A DNA stretch of 64,000 bases from Acanthacorydalis orientalis (GCA_034766995.1 CM068322.1:9331810-9395809); one strand, 5' to 3'; counted from the first letter of the stretch, positions 37,500-50,604 are shown. The notes: a model not told the origin generated them from the sequence alone. Numbers and translations: made by a program.

Positions 37500-38567
37500 A
37501 ATTAGTAATAAACAATCAATAATTATTAAAAAATGAATATAATTTACAGAAATATTAATATTTTTATGACATTGAAATAAATGTGTAAAAATACCATAAT
37601 ATACTGCACGATAATATATTTTTAAGGATTTTTTTATAAAAGTCAATAAAACTATTATCGTAAATTGTTGGATATATTCTCAGAAATTGAAATGAATCGT
37701 AATATGTATAATTTAATATACTGGTAAATTTGAATTGTTTTTAAAAGCGTTATAATACAGAAGTGAAAAACAAATAAAAATAAAATTTGTGTAACGTGAA
37801 ACAATAAAATATAGAAAAAACATATATAAAAAATTAATTCAAAAATTTGTTTTCAAGTAACTATTAGTTTAACAATCATAAAGGAGAACAAAGACACCAA
37901 ATTAATATTTAAGATTATTCAATTTAAACACATTTTTACAATATACCATTTTTTTAAATACAATATTAATAAAAAAATGATCACTAAAAAAACTATAATT
38001 ACATTTAAGGATTACTTAACATTAAGTTAAAAAAATGAAGTAGTATACACAAAAAAAAACTTACAAAAGTATTCTAAAAATACACTCTCTATATATATTA
38101 TATTGACACTCACTTTCGATATCATTTCATTAACATAACTATAAAGTTTAAGACTTCAAGCAAACTGAACACTATTTTTGTATAGTTCATTAATAAATAT
38201 GTACATAATTTTAACAATAATTTCATAACATATAATTTAAACAAATGCAACGTAACATTTTCATTTTAACAAGTATAACTTTCGTTTCTAAAATAAAAAC
38301 AAATATGACACAAATTAAATAATTTTAGGCAGAAATATTCACTCTCATCTATAGTTGTCACTTTCAATAAATTTAAGAAAGTGCCAAAGATAAAAATAAC
38401 AGATTAATACACATGAGATTTTAAAAAAGGCACTTGATGAGAAAATAAGTCCATAGTATGCCAAGGTCATCTATAGTATGTCAAGAGTATTTTGAAATTA
38501 TGCCTATAACGAAGAAATATTTCAACTTTTATCAACCAAAGAGCCATTTTATGTTAGCTTATACGTG

Positions 38568-38571
<4 letters not shown>

Positions 38572-38624
<53 letters not shown>
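38572..38624. repeat. (TA)n array
   Basis: Preceded by ACGTGTATG. Confidence 0.95.
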
Positions 38625-38626
<2 letters not shown>

Positions 38627-38966
38627 CAATAATCATTTTTTGTGAAATGTCAATAAAATTAAAATTGTAAACTTTTCGAATTAATGGTAAAAATACGTAG
38701 CTTTATGTCAACTGATGCAAATTTTTATATTTTTGTTAAATAATACATCAATGACTCAAAATAACATTCGATACAAAAAATAACTGTAACGATCAGAGGA
38801 ATTAATGTTATATAAATTTTGTTTTGCCTACAGTATTATGACATTTATGTTTAAAAACAAATTTATATTTTAACTTGGCATCACAAACTTGTATTAATCT
38901 TGTCTATACCTGTATATTTTTTATAAATGTGTAAGTATATGGATGCAAATTTGTATAATTATATAC

Positions 38967-39007
<41 letters not shown>

Positions 39008-39008
39008 G
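38967..39008. repeat. (TA)n array
   Basis: One TG interruption. Confidence 0.95.
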
Positions 39009-39607
39009 TAATAAAACAGGTTTAATCTTCTATAATTGATGGTGTTATTGATTTATGAATTTAAATCGTGAGTGTATTTCAAAAAAGAAACTGTACTATA
39101 GTTTATCAGAACAAAGATATATTTTTGGAGGATAAAGAAACTTAATGAATCAATAATACACAATATTAATAAACACGAACAAAAGTTTAATGCTTTTATT
39201 AATGTCTACATTAATTTTATTTACAACTTATTGATTTTCAATAAAACAATTATGCAATACATAATTTATATTGAAAAATTAATCAAATCTTTCTCTTCAC
39301 TCTTAACTATATCGACTAATGTGAACAGTAACACTTGTTTATATATAATATATTAAAATAAAAAATTAAGATAATAATAATTAAAAAAATTAAAATATGG
39401 CATATTTTCATTTTTGTATTTTTAGAGGTATAGCACGATTCTGCTGTACAGTTAACAATAATAATAAGCAATTCTGAACATCTGTTCAGAATTCGGAAAT
39501 TTTAGAGCAACACCTGCATTACTCGCAATAGAACACAAAAAAAATCCACCTAGAACTGATGTCCTACCGTTTTTCTCTAAAAGTAAAATCACATTTCATT
39601 CTCGTAT

Positions 39608-39609
<2 letters not shown>

Positions 39610-39648
<39 letters not shown>

Positions 39649-39649
39649 T
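39610..39649. repeat. (TA)n array
   Basis: One TG interruption. Confidence 0.95.
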
Positions 39650-39857
39650 TGATAATTTTACAAATAAATCTGTATTTCATTAATATACACTAATACCAAA
39701 TGTATACTTATGTACTTTTTTTATTAGAACTGATTTAATTATCATAGAAAAAAACATACAAAATTTTATAATGCATAAAAGATAATAAATTTGAACATTA
39801 CATTCTCCCAATATAAATGATACTAACTAATTTCGCCATTAATAAGTTGATACACAA

Positions 39858-40007
<150 letters not shown>

Positions 40008-40009
40008 GA

Positions 40010-40940
40010 ATACACAAATACAAACACTAGTTTGTTACTTGGTTTCTATGGAAATTAAAAATTATGTTAACTGTATACAATTTGTGCTCATGCGCAGTCT
40101 GCAACAAAAATATTTATCTATAATAAATGTACTAGAACGATTGATATAAATTTTGTACATTGTCGGATTTTTAAATTTTTTTTGGAAAAATATAGATGTT
40201 TACATCTATGATTATCTAAAATATACTTTTAATTAAAATTATTAATTTATCCTACAAATTACAAAATATATTTATAAAAAATAATGCCTAATGTTGATAC
40301 TTTATTATATACATATATTTTAATAAATTAATAGTGAATTATTTAAAAATATATGCAATTAAATAAGTACCTAAGAATGATAGTATCTGAATTAAAAACA
40401 AAAAAATCTTTATATACATATATATATATATTTCATAATATAATATTACATTTTCTTTGATGATTATTGTACTTTTAATAAATTTTTATGAAATATATAT
40501 TTTTCAATCTTATTGTATAACATTAGAGTTCAGTTATTTTATGTTTTACATGAGTTTTAATATATTCATATCTTGGTATTTATAAATTCTACAAAAGAAT
40601 GCGGAACTATTGTATACTATAATTATTCATTATAGTACGAAAGAATAACTGAAAACGAATCTTAAATAGTATGGTTAAATCAATATATATCAGGAATGTG
40701 TATACTTCATACCAATCACTATACACGAATTTCTTATTCATTGTTGTAGCGTATTATGAATGAAATAGACTATAAAAATAATTTAGGAGAAAATATTTGT
40801 TTAGGTACTGTACATATATGTTAAATTATTTTTCTGGAACAATTTTAAAACAATTAAATTAATGTGTAAGGAAAATGAGGTTGATTATAATCAACAGATT
40901 GTATAAAATAACAATAAAATTAAAATGTCAATTAAAAATG
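40010..40940. other. Intron 1, first 930 bases after exon 1
   Basis: AT-rich DNA between the NAGK exon 1 donor and the 39.9-kb compound array; no features seen. Confidence 0.6.
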
Positions 40941-40952
40941 ATGTAGACTTAC

Positions 40953-40987
40953 CCCTCAATGCCACCGATGTATATTTCGTCGCTCAT
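40953..40987 (-). CDS. NAGK: N-acetylglucosamine kinase, coding exon 1
   Basis: First coding exon of GlcNAc kinase, which phosphorylates N-acetylglucosamine to GlcNAc-6-phosphate in the cytosol during amino-sugar salvage. It encodes MSDEIYIGGIEG. The last codon is split (GG at the exon end, completed by T in exon 2), giving GGIEGGATHS, the glycine-rich phosphate-binding start of NAGK-type sugar kinases. The exon ends at a strong donor read GG|GTAAGT on the minus strand. I chose this ATG because it is the only one just upstream, has AAA before it, and puts the glycine motif where it lies in known NAGKs, within about 15 residues of the N-terminus. Only 35 coding bases sit here; the next exon is 33 kb away. 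Seen: start, donor, matching phase. Inferred: the long join to exon 2. Confidence 0.85.
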
Positions 40988-41260
40988 TTTGAATTAAAAA
41001 TATGTTATTAAATAATAAAAAACCATAAATTTTATATCACAGATCGAGTTTTATTACGAAAGTGAATGTTTTCGAGTTTAAGAATGTCATAACAGTAACA
41101 CAATTTCTAAATACCGCCGCGTCTGCACAGTAGTAGCCACCAATACCGAAGCACGTCGCGCGACTGAATGTAGAGAACCATGTGCACTGATCGATACAAG
41201 TCTGCGAAACGATGGAGGCACGGCTTGCACTCACAATGATAGTTAATTAATCGACACACA
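40988..41260 (-). promoter_or_regulatory. Probable NAGK 5' UTR and core promoter
   Basis: Immediately upstream of the NAGK ATG the base composition changes from plain AT to a mixed, CpG-containing block, most marked at about 41090-41230. On the minus strand it contains TCAGTC (41162-41167), a match to the arthropod initiator TCAKTY, followed at the right downstream distance by GGCTA, four of five matches to the DPE consensus RGWYV. No TATA box is obvious at -30. A 65-codon open frame lies here on the minus strand but resembles no protein I know and is probably a side effect of the GC-rich leader. The transcription start is inferred only. Confidence 0.4.
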
Positions 41261-41770
41261 TTATGACGTACATAAAGATTACATAGATAATATCTAGGAA
41301 CAAACGCGCAAATATTATTGTGATAATTTTAGTATAGTATTTGTACTAGAATAGTGGAGTAAGTGAAGTCGTGGCTACCTGGCCGGTTTGACATGTAGCC
41401 GAGGAATAAAAATGTGAAAGCCTTGTTCAGTTTGATTCGCAACTATTATTTGAAACGATTCGTTTTCGTTCGGTTTCGCCGACGGTTTTAAAATTAGCAT
41501 GCTGTATGTAAAGAAATAAATGTCAAAAACATGTTTACGGCAAAAGGTGCTATGTGGAATTTATTTGGTTAATGTCAATATGAACTTCAGTATTCAATGT
41601 GTTCTCAATATGTTATTCAGTAAAATTTAATATTTAGACTCGCAATAGCATCGTTAACACGTGTTCAGCGACGTGTTATTCAGAAGCCACATATGAAATT
41701 GTTCCACCCTCAATGTTTCCTTTGAACGATAACAAACGCTGGGTAAAGGCTCGTTCACATTGATATTAAA
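41261..41770. promoter_or_regulatory. GC-richer block upstream of NAGK
   Basis: Continues the unusual composition upstream of the presumed NAGK start. It contains a short stem (GGCTAC/GTAGCC around 41373-41400), CpG-rich pieces near 41450-41490, and CACGTG-like and ACACGTGTTC motifs near 41660. No coding signal is visible. It may be proximal promoter sequence or the start of a divergent transcript; nothing in the sequence decides between these. Confidence 0.25.
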
Positions 41771-41981
41771 GGAAACGTTATTTAAAAAAAAATAAACTAT
41801 GAAATGAAACTTTTGTTTCATATTGTTTGTTTTACATTTCCATAAGTTGAAGTAAATAAAAAATAAATATCCACGTGCTCAAACTGATAATAATACTATT
41901 AATTATGTTTCCATACAAATGCTTATCAAAGAGAGACTATGCAGATGACTTGAGTAGGTCAGGGGTGAAGTAGCTGTATAG

Positions 41982-41982
<1 letters not shown>

Positions 41983-42028
<46 letters not shown>
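41983..42028. repeat. (TA)n array
   Basis: Nearest array upstream of the NAGK promoter block. Confidence 0.95.
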
Positions 42029-42029
<1 letters not shown>

Positions 42030-42549
42030 CTTTGGTATGATTGAATAATTATTAAGAACAGAGCGAAATAATAATGCACTTACATACAAAATTTAATTAA
42101 ATAAATATATAATGATATTAGGTAGACTAGTAGTAAATTCTTTTGAAGTATCAGTCACTTTATTATGTTATTAAACATATTTCATTGAAATGTATATAAA
42201 TAAATACCCATATATTTCGTTAATCAAGAAGAATGATTTTCTGAACTCAGACCGTTAATTTGATTTAGATGGATATTTCTTATATAGATTTTTTCTATTA
42301 TCAATACATTTTAAAATGAAGAGAGAATTTGTAGCATATCACTTTTCTTACGTGGGTCAATAAGTTGATTGTCTTATTATTATTATTATTTTATATATTA
42401 GAAATAAGAACTATAATGGTTATTATTATTTTTATCTTGAAATTTTCATCATTATTAACAAAATATTTAAATAGTTTATTGCATTGTATATTATTCATGA
42501 CGTTATTAGTTGTTCATTCATCTTACTTTTGTATTCATTTGCTTTATAA

Positions 42550-42683
<134 letters not shown>

Positions 42684-42796
42684 TTACATTAGGGAGCTCA
42701 GCTTCCTACTCACTTTGCTCGTCAACCTTTAGGCTCGCTACGTTTACACACTTGTCAATTATAAGCATGTAACACATGTAACCGAATAAAACAATA

Positions 42797-43070
<274 letters not shown>

Positions 43071-43133
<63 letters not shown>
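43071..43133. repeat. (TA)n array
   Basis: Ends the second unit of the 192-bp duplication. Confidence 0.95.
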
Positions 43134-43136
<3 letters not shown>

Positions 43137-43139
43137 GAG

Positions 43140-44520
43140 ATAAATTTATATTACAGTATATTTAAGTATTCTAAAGTAAATAGAAACCAACAGAAAATAG
43201 GGCCACGTTCATTATTTTACTAAATATTGCAATTAGATCTCACTTCTTAGTAGTGTTCAATATACTACTACATCTAGTTCATAGACAGATGATCTAGTTG
43301 TTCTTATAAATTTATTCTTATTAAATTTAATAAGCATGACTAGTCTAATGGTATACATCACACTACTAACTGGTGAGATATTTGCAGCATTTAGTGAAAG
43401 ATTATGATTATGTTCTATTATTTTTAAATATATATTAAAATAGATTTCAGTGATTATTATTTAATATATTTTCGTGATTTAGGATTGTTTGATAGCTTAC
43501 ACTTTGAGCATATTCCCATTTCACGCAATTAAAGTTTTTCGAACGATTTATGTCCCGAGAATTATCGTTAAGCATTGGATTTGTTTTTATAGTTTTCAAA
43601 AAGGCAGCTTTGTAGTTCAACCCTCGAGTGTTATTTCTCACTATCCTGTATAAATATCAAATGTTATCGAGAAATTTTAACTAGCGTCGCATACAAGTGG
43701 AACGGATAACAAAGAATAGTGTAAAATTATAAATATAAACCAATACCAATACTTGGAATTTTGCAGTGTTGCTCCGGGTAACTATAAATATGCCATTACG
43801 TTTAAATTAATATATTCTAATCGCTTTATTCTTTTGGCTTAACATTCTAATATATGTTTAACCTTAATAGTTATAGGACTTAAAACTCTGTTTTGATGTA
43901 TTTGTAGTTTCATTGAGAAACATTAATTATTTTTTTTCTGTCAAATATAGCAAACATAGTAATACTTTAAATTACATGTGTTAAGAAAAATGTTGGATTT
44001 TTTTTATTTTGTGCTCTTATAAATGATTTTGATTTAAGATTGTATAATACTATTTAGGTATAATTAGCATTTTATCGACAAGAAGATCGTTTTTATTTTT
44101 TCTTAATTTTAATTTTTATTTCCAATAAATTTCTATAACAGGTTAATTATTTTATTGTGGTTGTTTTTGTACTATAATATTTTATCACAGCGTTAAGAAT
44201 CTTATAATCACTTTCATATTCTTAATATAAACTGTTAATATGCAAAAAAATCTTTAGGAGTTTAATAATATATTAATTTAATTTAATTATACATATCTGA
44301 ACATCATTACAGATTATTGATTGGTATAAATATTTGAAAATTAAAATGTATAAATATGTGTAATTTTTCATTTAAGCATTATTAAGAATCATATAATTTA
44401 AATTAAAAAGATTTAAAAATATCAAATCAATAAACTTTTCAATTTTTTTATAATACATTTTCCTCGGTGGTATTATTAAAAATAATAAAATCTTTTAATG
44501 CAAATTTTAATACAAATTTA
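43140..44520. other. Upstream region, unassigned
   Basis: Contains a 64-codon minus-strand frame (43447-43641) and a slightly GC-richer patch at 43660-43800. Neither matches a family I know. Confidence 0.45.
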
Positions 44521-44527
44521 TGTATAA

Positions 44528-45749
44528 CCTCTTGCGCTGGAATGACGTACTAGGCACGTCGCTTGTTATCTACTTCTAAAGTGGGAATTACATGCTATGC
44601 ACGTCAATTGATTTTATTGTTTGAAATTAATAAATACTGCAATTTACATTTTACGAATATTGAAATGGCGGATAAAAGTGATCGCTTATACAAACTCTGG
44701 AATATAACCGATTATTTAAATGATAAATTTGAGCATATTTACATGCCTGACGAAAATTTATCATTGGCCGCTATTATTTAAGTATCATTAGTCTTTAATG
44801 AAATATTAGGGTCGCCTATCCTACTACAATTTAATCCATTAAAAAGAGCACATTTTGGTGTTAAATATTATAAGTTGTGTGAAATGAAATCGGGATGCTT
44901 CTTCAAATTTAAAATTTATACAGGACAAGATGCAATAGAATATTCAAGTAATAGTGCATCAGAAAATATTATACTGAATTTATGCACACTTGGTTACGGT
45001 CATATCCTTTTCTTAGACAACTGGTATCCGTCAACATAACTGTTTCTAGAATTACATATCAAGAAAAAATTACTATCGAAACAGTTTGATTTAATAGAAA
45101 GCATATACCAAAAAAACTCGAAGCGATAAAATTAAAAAAATCTGAAATCCTTTCAAAATCTTGCAATGGCATTTTAGCTATAAAATGGAAAGACAGAAAA
45201 GGTATATATTTGCTATCTACAAAACACGTTAAAGCTGGAATGATTGAAACAAAACACGAAACGATGGAAAAATAATAAAAATCAGAACTGGATCGTTACA
45301 AAACCTAATGTCGTTTTGGATTGTAATGATTGGGTGGAGTAGATTTACAAGATAATTACTTGTCTTCTTTTTTCACGACGAGAAAATTTGTTAAAGGTTA
45401 CAAAAAAAAATTATCTAATGGAGATGATATTTTTTAATGCTTTTGTTTAATTTCTTACGTGCGAGCCACAATAAGCGAAGTGAAATTACCTGACAATGTA
45501 AAAACTGTCTCGTTGCCTTGCACATTACACATTGTTTTGAAGTGTATCATACTGCAGAAAATTATTAATAAAGAGCTTTAATACACTCTTAATATTGTCT
45601 GTACTTATTAACATAGTGTCAGTGTATGCTTTTTTAGACGAAATCTATTTAACATTTTTATAAAAACAATTTCGAGTAACATCGTGCTTCGAATTGCTTT
45701 GGACAAGTTCGTCACGGGGATCGACTAATTAATTGTCCAGCGCAAGAGG
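44528..45749 (+). mobile_element. piggyBac-family element, decayed, both ends present
   Basis: A 1222-bp element. The left end CCTCTTGCGCTGGAATGACG and the right end, reverse-complemented CCTCTTGCGCTGGACAATTA, share 14 bases of terminal inverted repeat. The right flank is TTAA (45750-45753), the obligatory piggyBac target; the left flank is ATAA (44524-44527), one substitution from TTAA. A subterminal 'gacgtactaggcacgtcgc' palindrome-like motif and a second 'atgctatgcacgtc' copy lie just inside the left end. Intact piggyBac elements are about twice this length, so the first half of the transposase gene is missing. Confidence 0.9.
44665..45440 (+). pseudogene. piggyBac transposase pseudogene
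   Basis: Relic of a DDE-type transposase of the piggyBac (PGBD) family. In order: DRLYKLWNITDYLNDKFEHI then YMPDENLSL; then, shifted in frame, LQFNPLKRAHFGVKYYKLCE, GCFFKFKIYTGQDAIEYSS, GYGHILFLDNWY (second catalytic Asp, codon 45016-45018), LLSTKHVKAGMIETKHE, and GGVDLQDNYLSSFF (third Asp at 45342-45344). Where the family has SLDES with the first catalytic Asp, this copy reads SLAA (44761-44772) and then a stop, so that Asp is lost. At least four frame changes follow. The acidic N-terminus and the C-terminal Cys-rich finger are not visible. Confidence 0.9.
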
Positions 45750-45976
45750 TTAATAAATTCGATGGTTTTCGTTCTTTCAATTAGGTCAGCTAGGTTTTTT
45801 GAAAATTTTCCTAGCGAGAAAGTCAAGATATGGCACAGTTAAATAGCAATATTGCTAATAATTCAAGTTAAAGTCTAGATAACAGGGATCTAATCCCAAG
45901 GCTCGACAACTCGCGTCAAGAATACCGAGAAAACTAACAATATCAGACAAAAACAAAGAACTGTCAAAAATAACTC

Positions 45977-46140
45977 GTTCTTTTGATTATCTCAGTTTCA
46001 TTTCCTCACTACTAGTTTTATACGTGTGAAATCTTCAGTCAGATGTTAAAATGTACTTGAAGATGGTGTACGTGCCGAAACTAGTAGAGATATACAGACG
46101 CGCCGACAATTAAAAAGGATGAAAACCATCAAGACAACTC
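45977..46140. repeat. CTGAAGATGG palindromic repeat, copy D (best preserved)
   Basis: An imperfect palindrome. The left arm 'tttgattatctcagtttcat', 'ttcctcactactagttttat' and 'acgtgtgaaatcttcag' faces the right arm 'cttgaagatggtgtacgtgc', 'cgaaactagtagagata' and 'aaaaaggatgaaaaccatca'. A single-stranded copy could fold into a long hairpin. It lies about 230 bp right of the piggyBac end. At 45762-45800 'gatggttttcgttctttcaa' looks like a further partial left arm. Confidence 0.65.
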
Positions 46141-46488
46141 ATTAACGACATCACAGGTATGAAAATATGCAATTATAATTTTAATAAATTGAATTTAATT
46201 TTTAGTGTATTTACTTTTATATGCAATATTTTTATAAGTAATTATACTTGTGTATAAAAATTATAGTTAATATATAACAAGGACAATATGGATTTTTGAA
46301 TAAGAAGAAACAGTTTAATAGATATTTATTTCTTCAATAGTTTCAAACCCTGTACATTTAATTTGCTGTTTCAAACTACCATTGTATGTTAAAATGAAAA
46401 AAAACATCTGTCAGATAGATGTATTTTAATCGATGACTGTATTGCAATAACGTAAAACTATCCCTGTTGTATTGTTCTTATTCAATAC

Positions 46489-46491
<3 letters not shown>

Positions 46492-46524
<33 letters not shown>

Positions 46525-46525
46525 C

Positions 46526-46562
<37 letters not shown>
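46492..46562. repeat. (TA)n-(TG)n compound array
   Basis: CATACATA break in the TA core; TG run at the right. Confidence 0.95.
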
Positions 46563-46563
<1 letters not shown>

Positions 46564-46765
46564 TATACAAACAAATATGAAAAATGTTTTTTCGAATTGA
46601 TATTCTTAAAATACTTGAATGAGTCAATAAACTTCAAATCGTATTTTTAATACTGTCAATATATCTAATCTATTCAGTACTAATCTATAATAGATTTTTA
46701 AAACAATCAAATATAAATCCCTTTTATTAATGAACTTATGTGATTATTCTCACATAAAATAATGT

Positions 46766-46782
46766 GTATATATATATATATA
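46766..46782. repeat. Short (TA)n array
   Basis: Preceded by TGTG. Confidence 0.85.
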
Positions 46783-46789
46783 CCATGTA

Positions 46790-48450
46790 CACACAATACA
46801 TCTCATTGTGTGGAAATCGTAAATTATAATTACGTTAATAATAATTTAAGGTATCAAACAGAATGATTTATTTATTGGTACAATAGTTTGATATTTTTTT
46901 GTATTATACCGTTATTACAAAAATTGTTGTCTTATCTAAATTCTGGAAATAAACTCTAGTTTTTTACAATCTATGACTTTAATTAAAATACATATTGTTA
47001 GCAATATTAATCTAAATTTATTATATTTAAATAAAAAAATATCTAGTGATAGAGTGTAATTAAGAAAAATATTTTTATTTTTTAAATATTATGTATCAAT
47101 TATATACGTTTAGTTAAAAAACGAGTGAGAGAATTAAACGCGTTTGTTGAAAACACTCTAACATCATGTTTATTGTACTTGTTCTAAGATATATTTATTC
47201 ATTATATTTTTTCTTCCATATTTTATTATCTCTTAGTATTTTAAACGAGGGCACATTTCATAGCAATTATAAAAATGCATTTAACTTTTTTAACATATTT
47301 TTAAATACTCTTAATTCCATACCTGGTATGCATTAGTGTACATTTCAAGTCTGAACAAACTGATAGCATTAATTGTTTTATTATAATTTATAGTATTTGC
47401 GAATATTATATGAAAATATAAAACATTTTTAAGATATCTATAAGCTTAATGCTATTGCATTTAGAAAACAGAAATACCTCTACAGTGGCGTGCCGTGTAT
47501 AAATGTTGCATATTCAGAGCCATTTCCAGTTGTTTAATAGCCGTATAATTCAAACCAAAAATATATAATAATCTATAATTAAACGAAAAAATAAAATTTA
47601 TAATGTTCTTCCTCATATTTATTTTTTAATGAATTTTATTCTTGGTATGGAATTATTTTTTATTAGGTATAACAAAAAAATAATATATTGTTAAGAATAG
47701 CTTTTAAATTATAAAGTATGCTATTGATTGATCATTTTAAATTTATAATTAAAGCAAGAGGTTAATAATAATAAGCATATGTTAATTATAACTAAATTAA
47801 TAAAAATATTTTTTAGCCAATGAGAAAATATTGTATGTATATACATAAGTATGTATTTTAATACATACTTATGTATGTATTAAAATACATGGTCTGAAAG
47901 TATTAAATTGAAAAAATGCATATTCTTTTCATAAATAAATTAAATTTTATTTTAAGTATTTAGTGTATGGTTCTGTCTTTGGAGAATAATTTGGTATTAA
48001 AATAAAATAAAAATTACGGGTAACTATTGAACATACAGATATTATGCATTAATTTAGAATAATAAAAAGAGAAATAATATTGTGACGTAGAGCAATAATA
48101 AAAACAACACTCATTTTGCTCTGTACTATAGTAACTTTAATGTTTAATACAATTGTTGGAATAATTAGGTATTATTATTAATAAATTTCACAATATGTTG
48201 TTCGTAGTCGATTAAAAATTTTATATAATTGCAATGCATTAAAATTAGTGTTACTCTTTTTGAAAGAAAACACTTCTACTATAATAAATGAAGTTTTAAC
48301 ATATAAGTAAAAATCTAATTTAAATGTTTTGAAAATAATATTATTTAAAAAAGCAGAAAAAAATCAAAACTGTAATGTTATATTATATTTATTAGAGGTC
48401 AATATTATAAAAAAGTTCAGTGTGAAAAATAATTAATTTAAAATGAAATT
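46790..48450. other. Upstream region without genes
   Basis: Plain AT-rich DNA except the hairpin at 47841. Confidence 0.6.
47841..47876. repeat. Perfect 17-bp inverted repeat with 2-base loop
   Basis: ATACATAAGTATGTATT and its exact reverse complement are separated only by TT. A DNA hairpin or cruciform is possible. A partial third arm (ATGTATTAAAATACAT) follows at once. Confidence 0.85.
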
Positions 48451-48455
48451 AAACA

Positions 48456-48456
48456 T

Positions 48457-48531
<75 letters not shown>

Positions 48532-48541
48532 CATACATATG
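48456..48541. repeat. (TA)n array
   Basis: Long TA core; a short TG run follows a little further right. Confidence 0.95.
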
Positions 48542-48733
48542 CACATGCCTGTATGTGTGTGTGTAGATGTATATTTGTATTTATTGTTAATTGAATGTGT
48601 ATATTTAGAAATAAATACTACAAACAAATTTATTTTAAAAGTTAAATCAAATGTACAAAAAGTTAAGGTTCAATTAGAATATAAGTGCAATAAACTGATA
48701 GACTCTGTCTTTATTTATAAATAATGGACATCA

Positions 48734-48740
48734 CATATAT

Positions 48741-48788
<48 letters not shown>
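48734..48788. repeat. (TA)n array
   Basis: One AAAT interruption. Confidence 0.95.
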
Positions 48789-48793
<5 letters not shown>

Positions 48794-49222
48794 ACAAATT
48801 TTGAAAATAATATTGCAATTTGTAAAGTTTTTATAAGAATAGAATGATTTGTTTTTAAGAAAAAATAAAAAAGTTTAAAAAAATTTATCAAATATAACAC
48901 ATTTGTAAAATGTATGCAATGATTTAGTATTGTGTTTATTTAAATATTTGTAGTTTCAAAGATTCTATTAAATATTTCTTAATAGTAACAATAAATTAAT
49001 TTTTTATTTAGAATTTTAGAATGTATTCCACATGTTTTTCAAGAGTTAATAACTAGTTAATTTCTAATTGTTAATGTGGAGTACAAATGCAGAATTGTAA
49101 TCTTAATTAGTAACTGTTTATATATACATGTACACACGAATAGACAGAAAGCGAACCTAAATTTAATAGAAACAATCTATTATTTAATATTAGGTTGTTG
49201 ATTTTGAATACATATGATATTT

Positions 49223-49266
49223 GTAATCAATTGTCACAAATTATTACAAGTAATCAATTGTCACAA
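49223..49266. repeat. 17-bp direct repeat
   Basis: GTAATCAATTGTCACAA occurs twice, 27 bases start to start. The spacer ATTATTACAA is half-similar to the unit's end. Confidence 0.8.
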
Positions 49267-49410
49267 TTTTGAAAAAATAATGCTGTATTTCTACAATTGT
49301 TATAATGAAATATCTGAATAATGAATTGTTTTTAAATTCAGTTACCTTACATTGTTTATTATTTAAATGCAAAATTTTTTTTATACTAATAAACATTAGA
49401 TGTGTTATGT

Positions 49411-49436
49411 GTATATATATATATATACATATATAT
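49411..49436. repeat. Short (TA)n array
   Basis: One CA interruption. Confidence 0.9.
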
Positions 49437-50523
49437 TTGTGTATATAAGAATGATATAAACAAATATGCTTATATTTAATATTTTTTCAATAATAATTTT
49501 TTTTAATTGATACATTCGAAAGTAAAAGTATTTCGTGTATTTTGTTATATATTTTGAAGATTGGAATATTTGTTATTTGAAGTTTCTTGTATGTTTTTAA
49601 AAATGAGATGCATAGATAAAAGAATCATGAGATGATTTCCATCAAAGGTTTAGTTCTAGGAAAATATAGAGAAGATATACACCAAAGTTAAAATTGACGA
49701 CGACTAGTTTATATTTAATTCAGTAGATGGAATAGTTATCTTCATGTTACACTAAACATACTTATAGACAGTAAAGAATAATTAATTTATATAATTGTAT
49801 ATATATATACACACAAAATTATCTTTAATGCTGTCGGGTGCATTAAGCATTTATGTTTGTTTTAAAGTCATGCTATCAGTATGACACATGAAAACTGCAT
49901 TCAACGATTGGGTATTATGACTTTATTATAATTGCATGTACAAATATATATATATATATACATACATTGTAGGCTATTTTCATTGTTTTTCAAAGTGAAA
50001 AAATTAAATAATTTAAATTTGATTTTGAATTGTATTATTTATTTTGATTTTTATTAATAATAAAAGATAATAAAATTTCGTCTTGTAATTATTTTTAGTT
50101 TGTTCCGACTGCGTAGTAGTTTTTTAGTGTTCATAGAAAGTATTAGTATAAAAATATATATTGGTATTAAATATTTTTCTGAATAAAATAATGGTATTGA
50201 AAATTTATTAATTATAAACGAATGTTGTGTTTAAACAATAATGAAATAGGCTACGATTGTTTTTAAAAACTAAAATTATTACTTTTAATCATATTCAATA
50301 TTTTATTTATTTATTTCACCAGATCAGCTAACACAAAATGTTATTTATTTTAACAGTAATTTGTGTTAATGTTTAAATAAAAATGTTTACATAACTATAC
50401 AATGTGTATAAAATGAGAACAGGAAAAAATGAAATAACTGTAATGGTTCATATTTACTTCAATGTTGTGCTTCATTTATGTATATTTCAAAAAGTAAAAT
50501 CTTGTATTTATGATAATTTACAG

Positions 50524-50604
50524 ACAGCTAGAAAAACTGGAGTCGAAAGTTTTGTGTAGAGCGGAGTCGTCAGTCGAATTAGCATATTGGAAAAAAACAT
50601 TTAA
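50524..50604 (+). CDS. Possible internal exon of an unidentified host gene
   Basis: A short stretch of unusually protein-like sequence: QLEKLESKVLCRAESSVELA followed by YWKKTF. It is preceded by a fair acceptor (TGATAATTTACAG) and followed by a GT (TTTAA|GTATTT), giving 81 nt that keeps phase. The charged, heptad-like pattern and 'ESK(V/I)..(V/L)(E/D)xxYW' weakly recall the mid-region of Cactin, but the downstream Cactin-typical segment is not found nearby. It could equally be a transposon or processed-pseudogene scrap. No neighbouring exon could be linked to it. Confidence 0.25.

Noticed and set aside
43447..43641. 64-codon minus-strand frame upstream of NAGK
   Set aside because: Asn-rich chance frame without recognised motif; splice signals are unconvincing.
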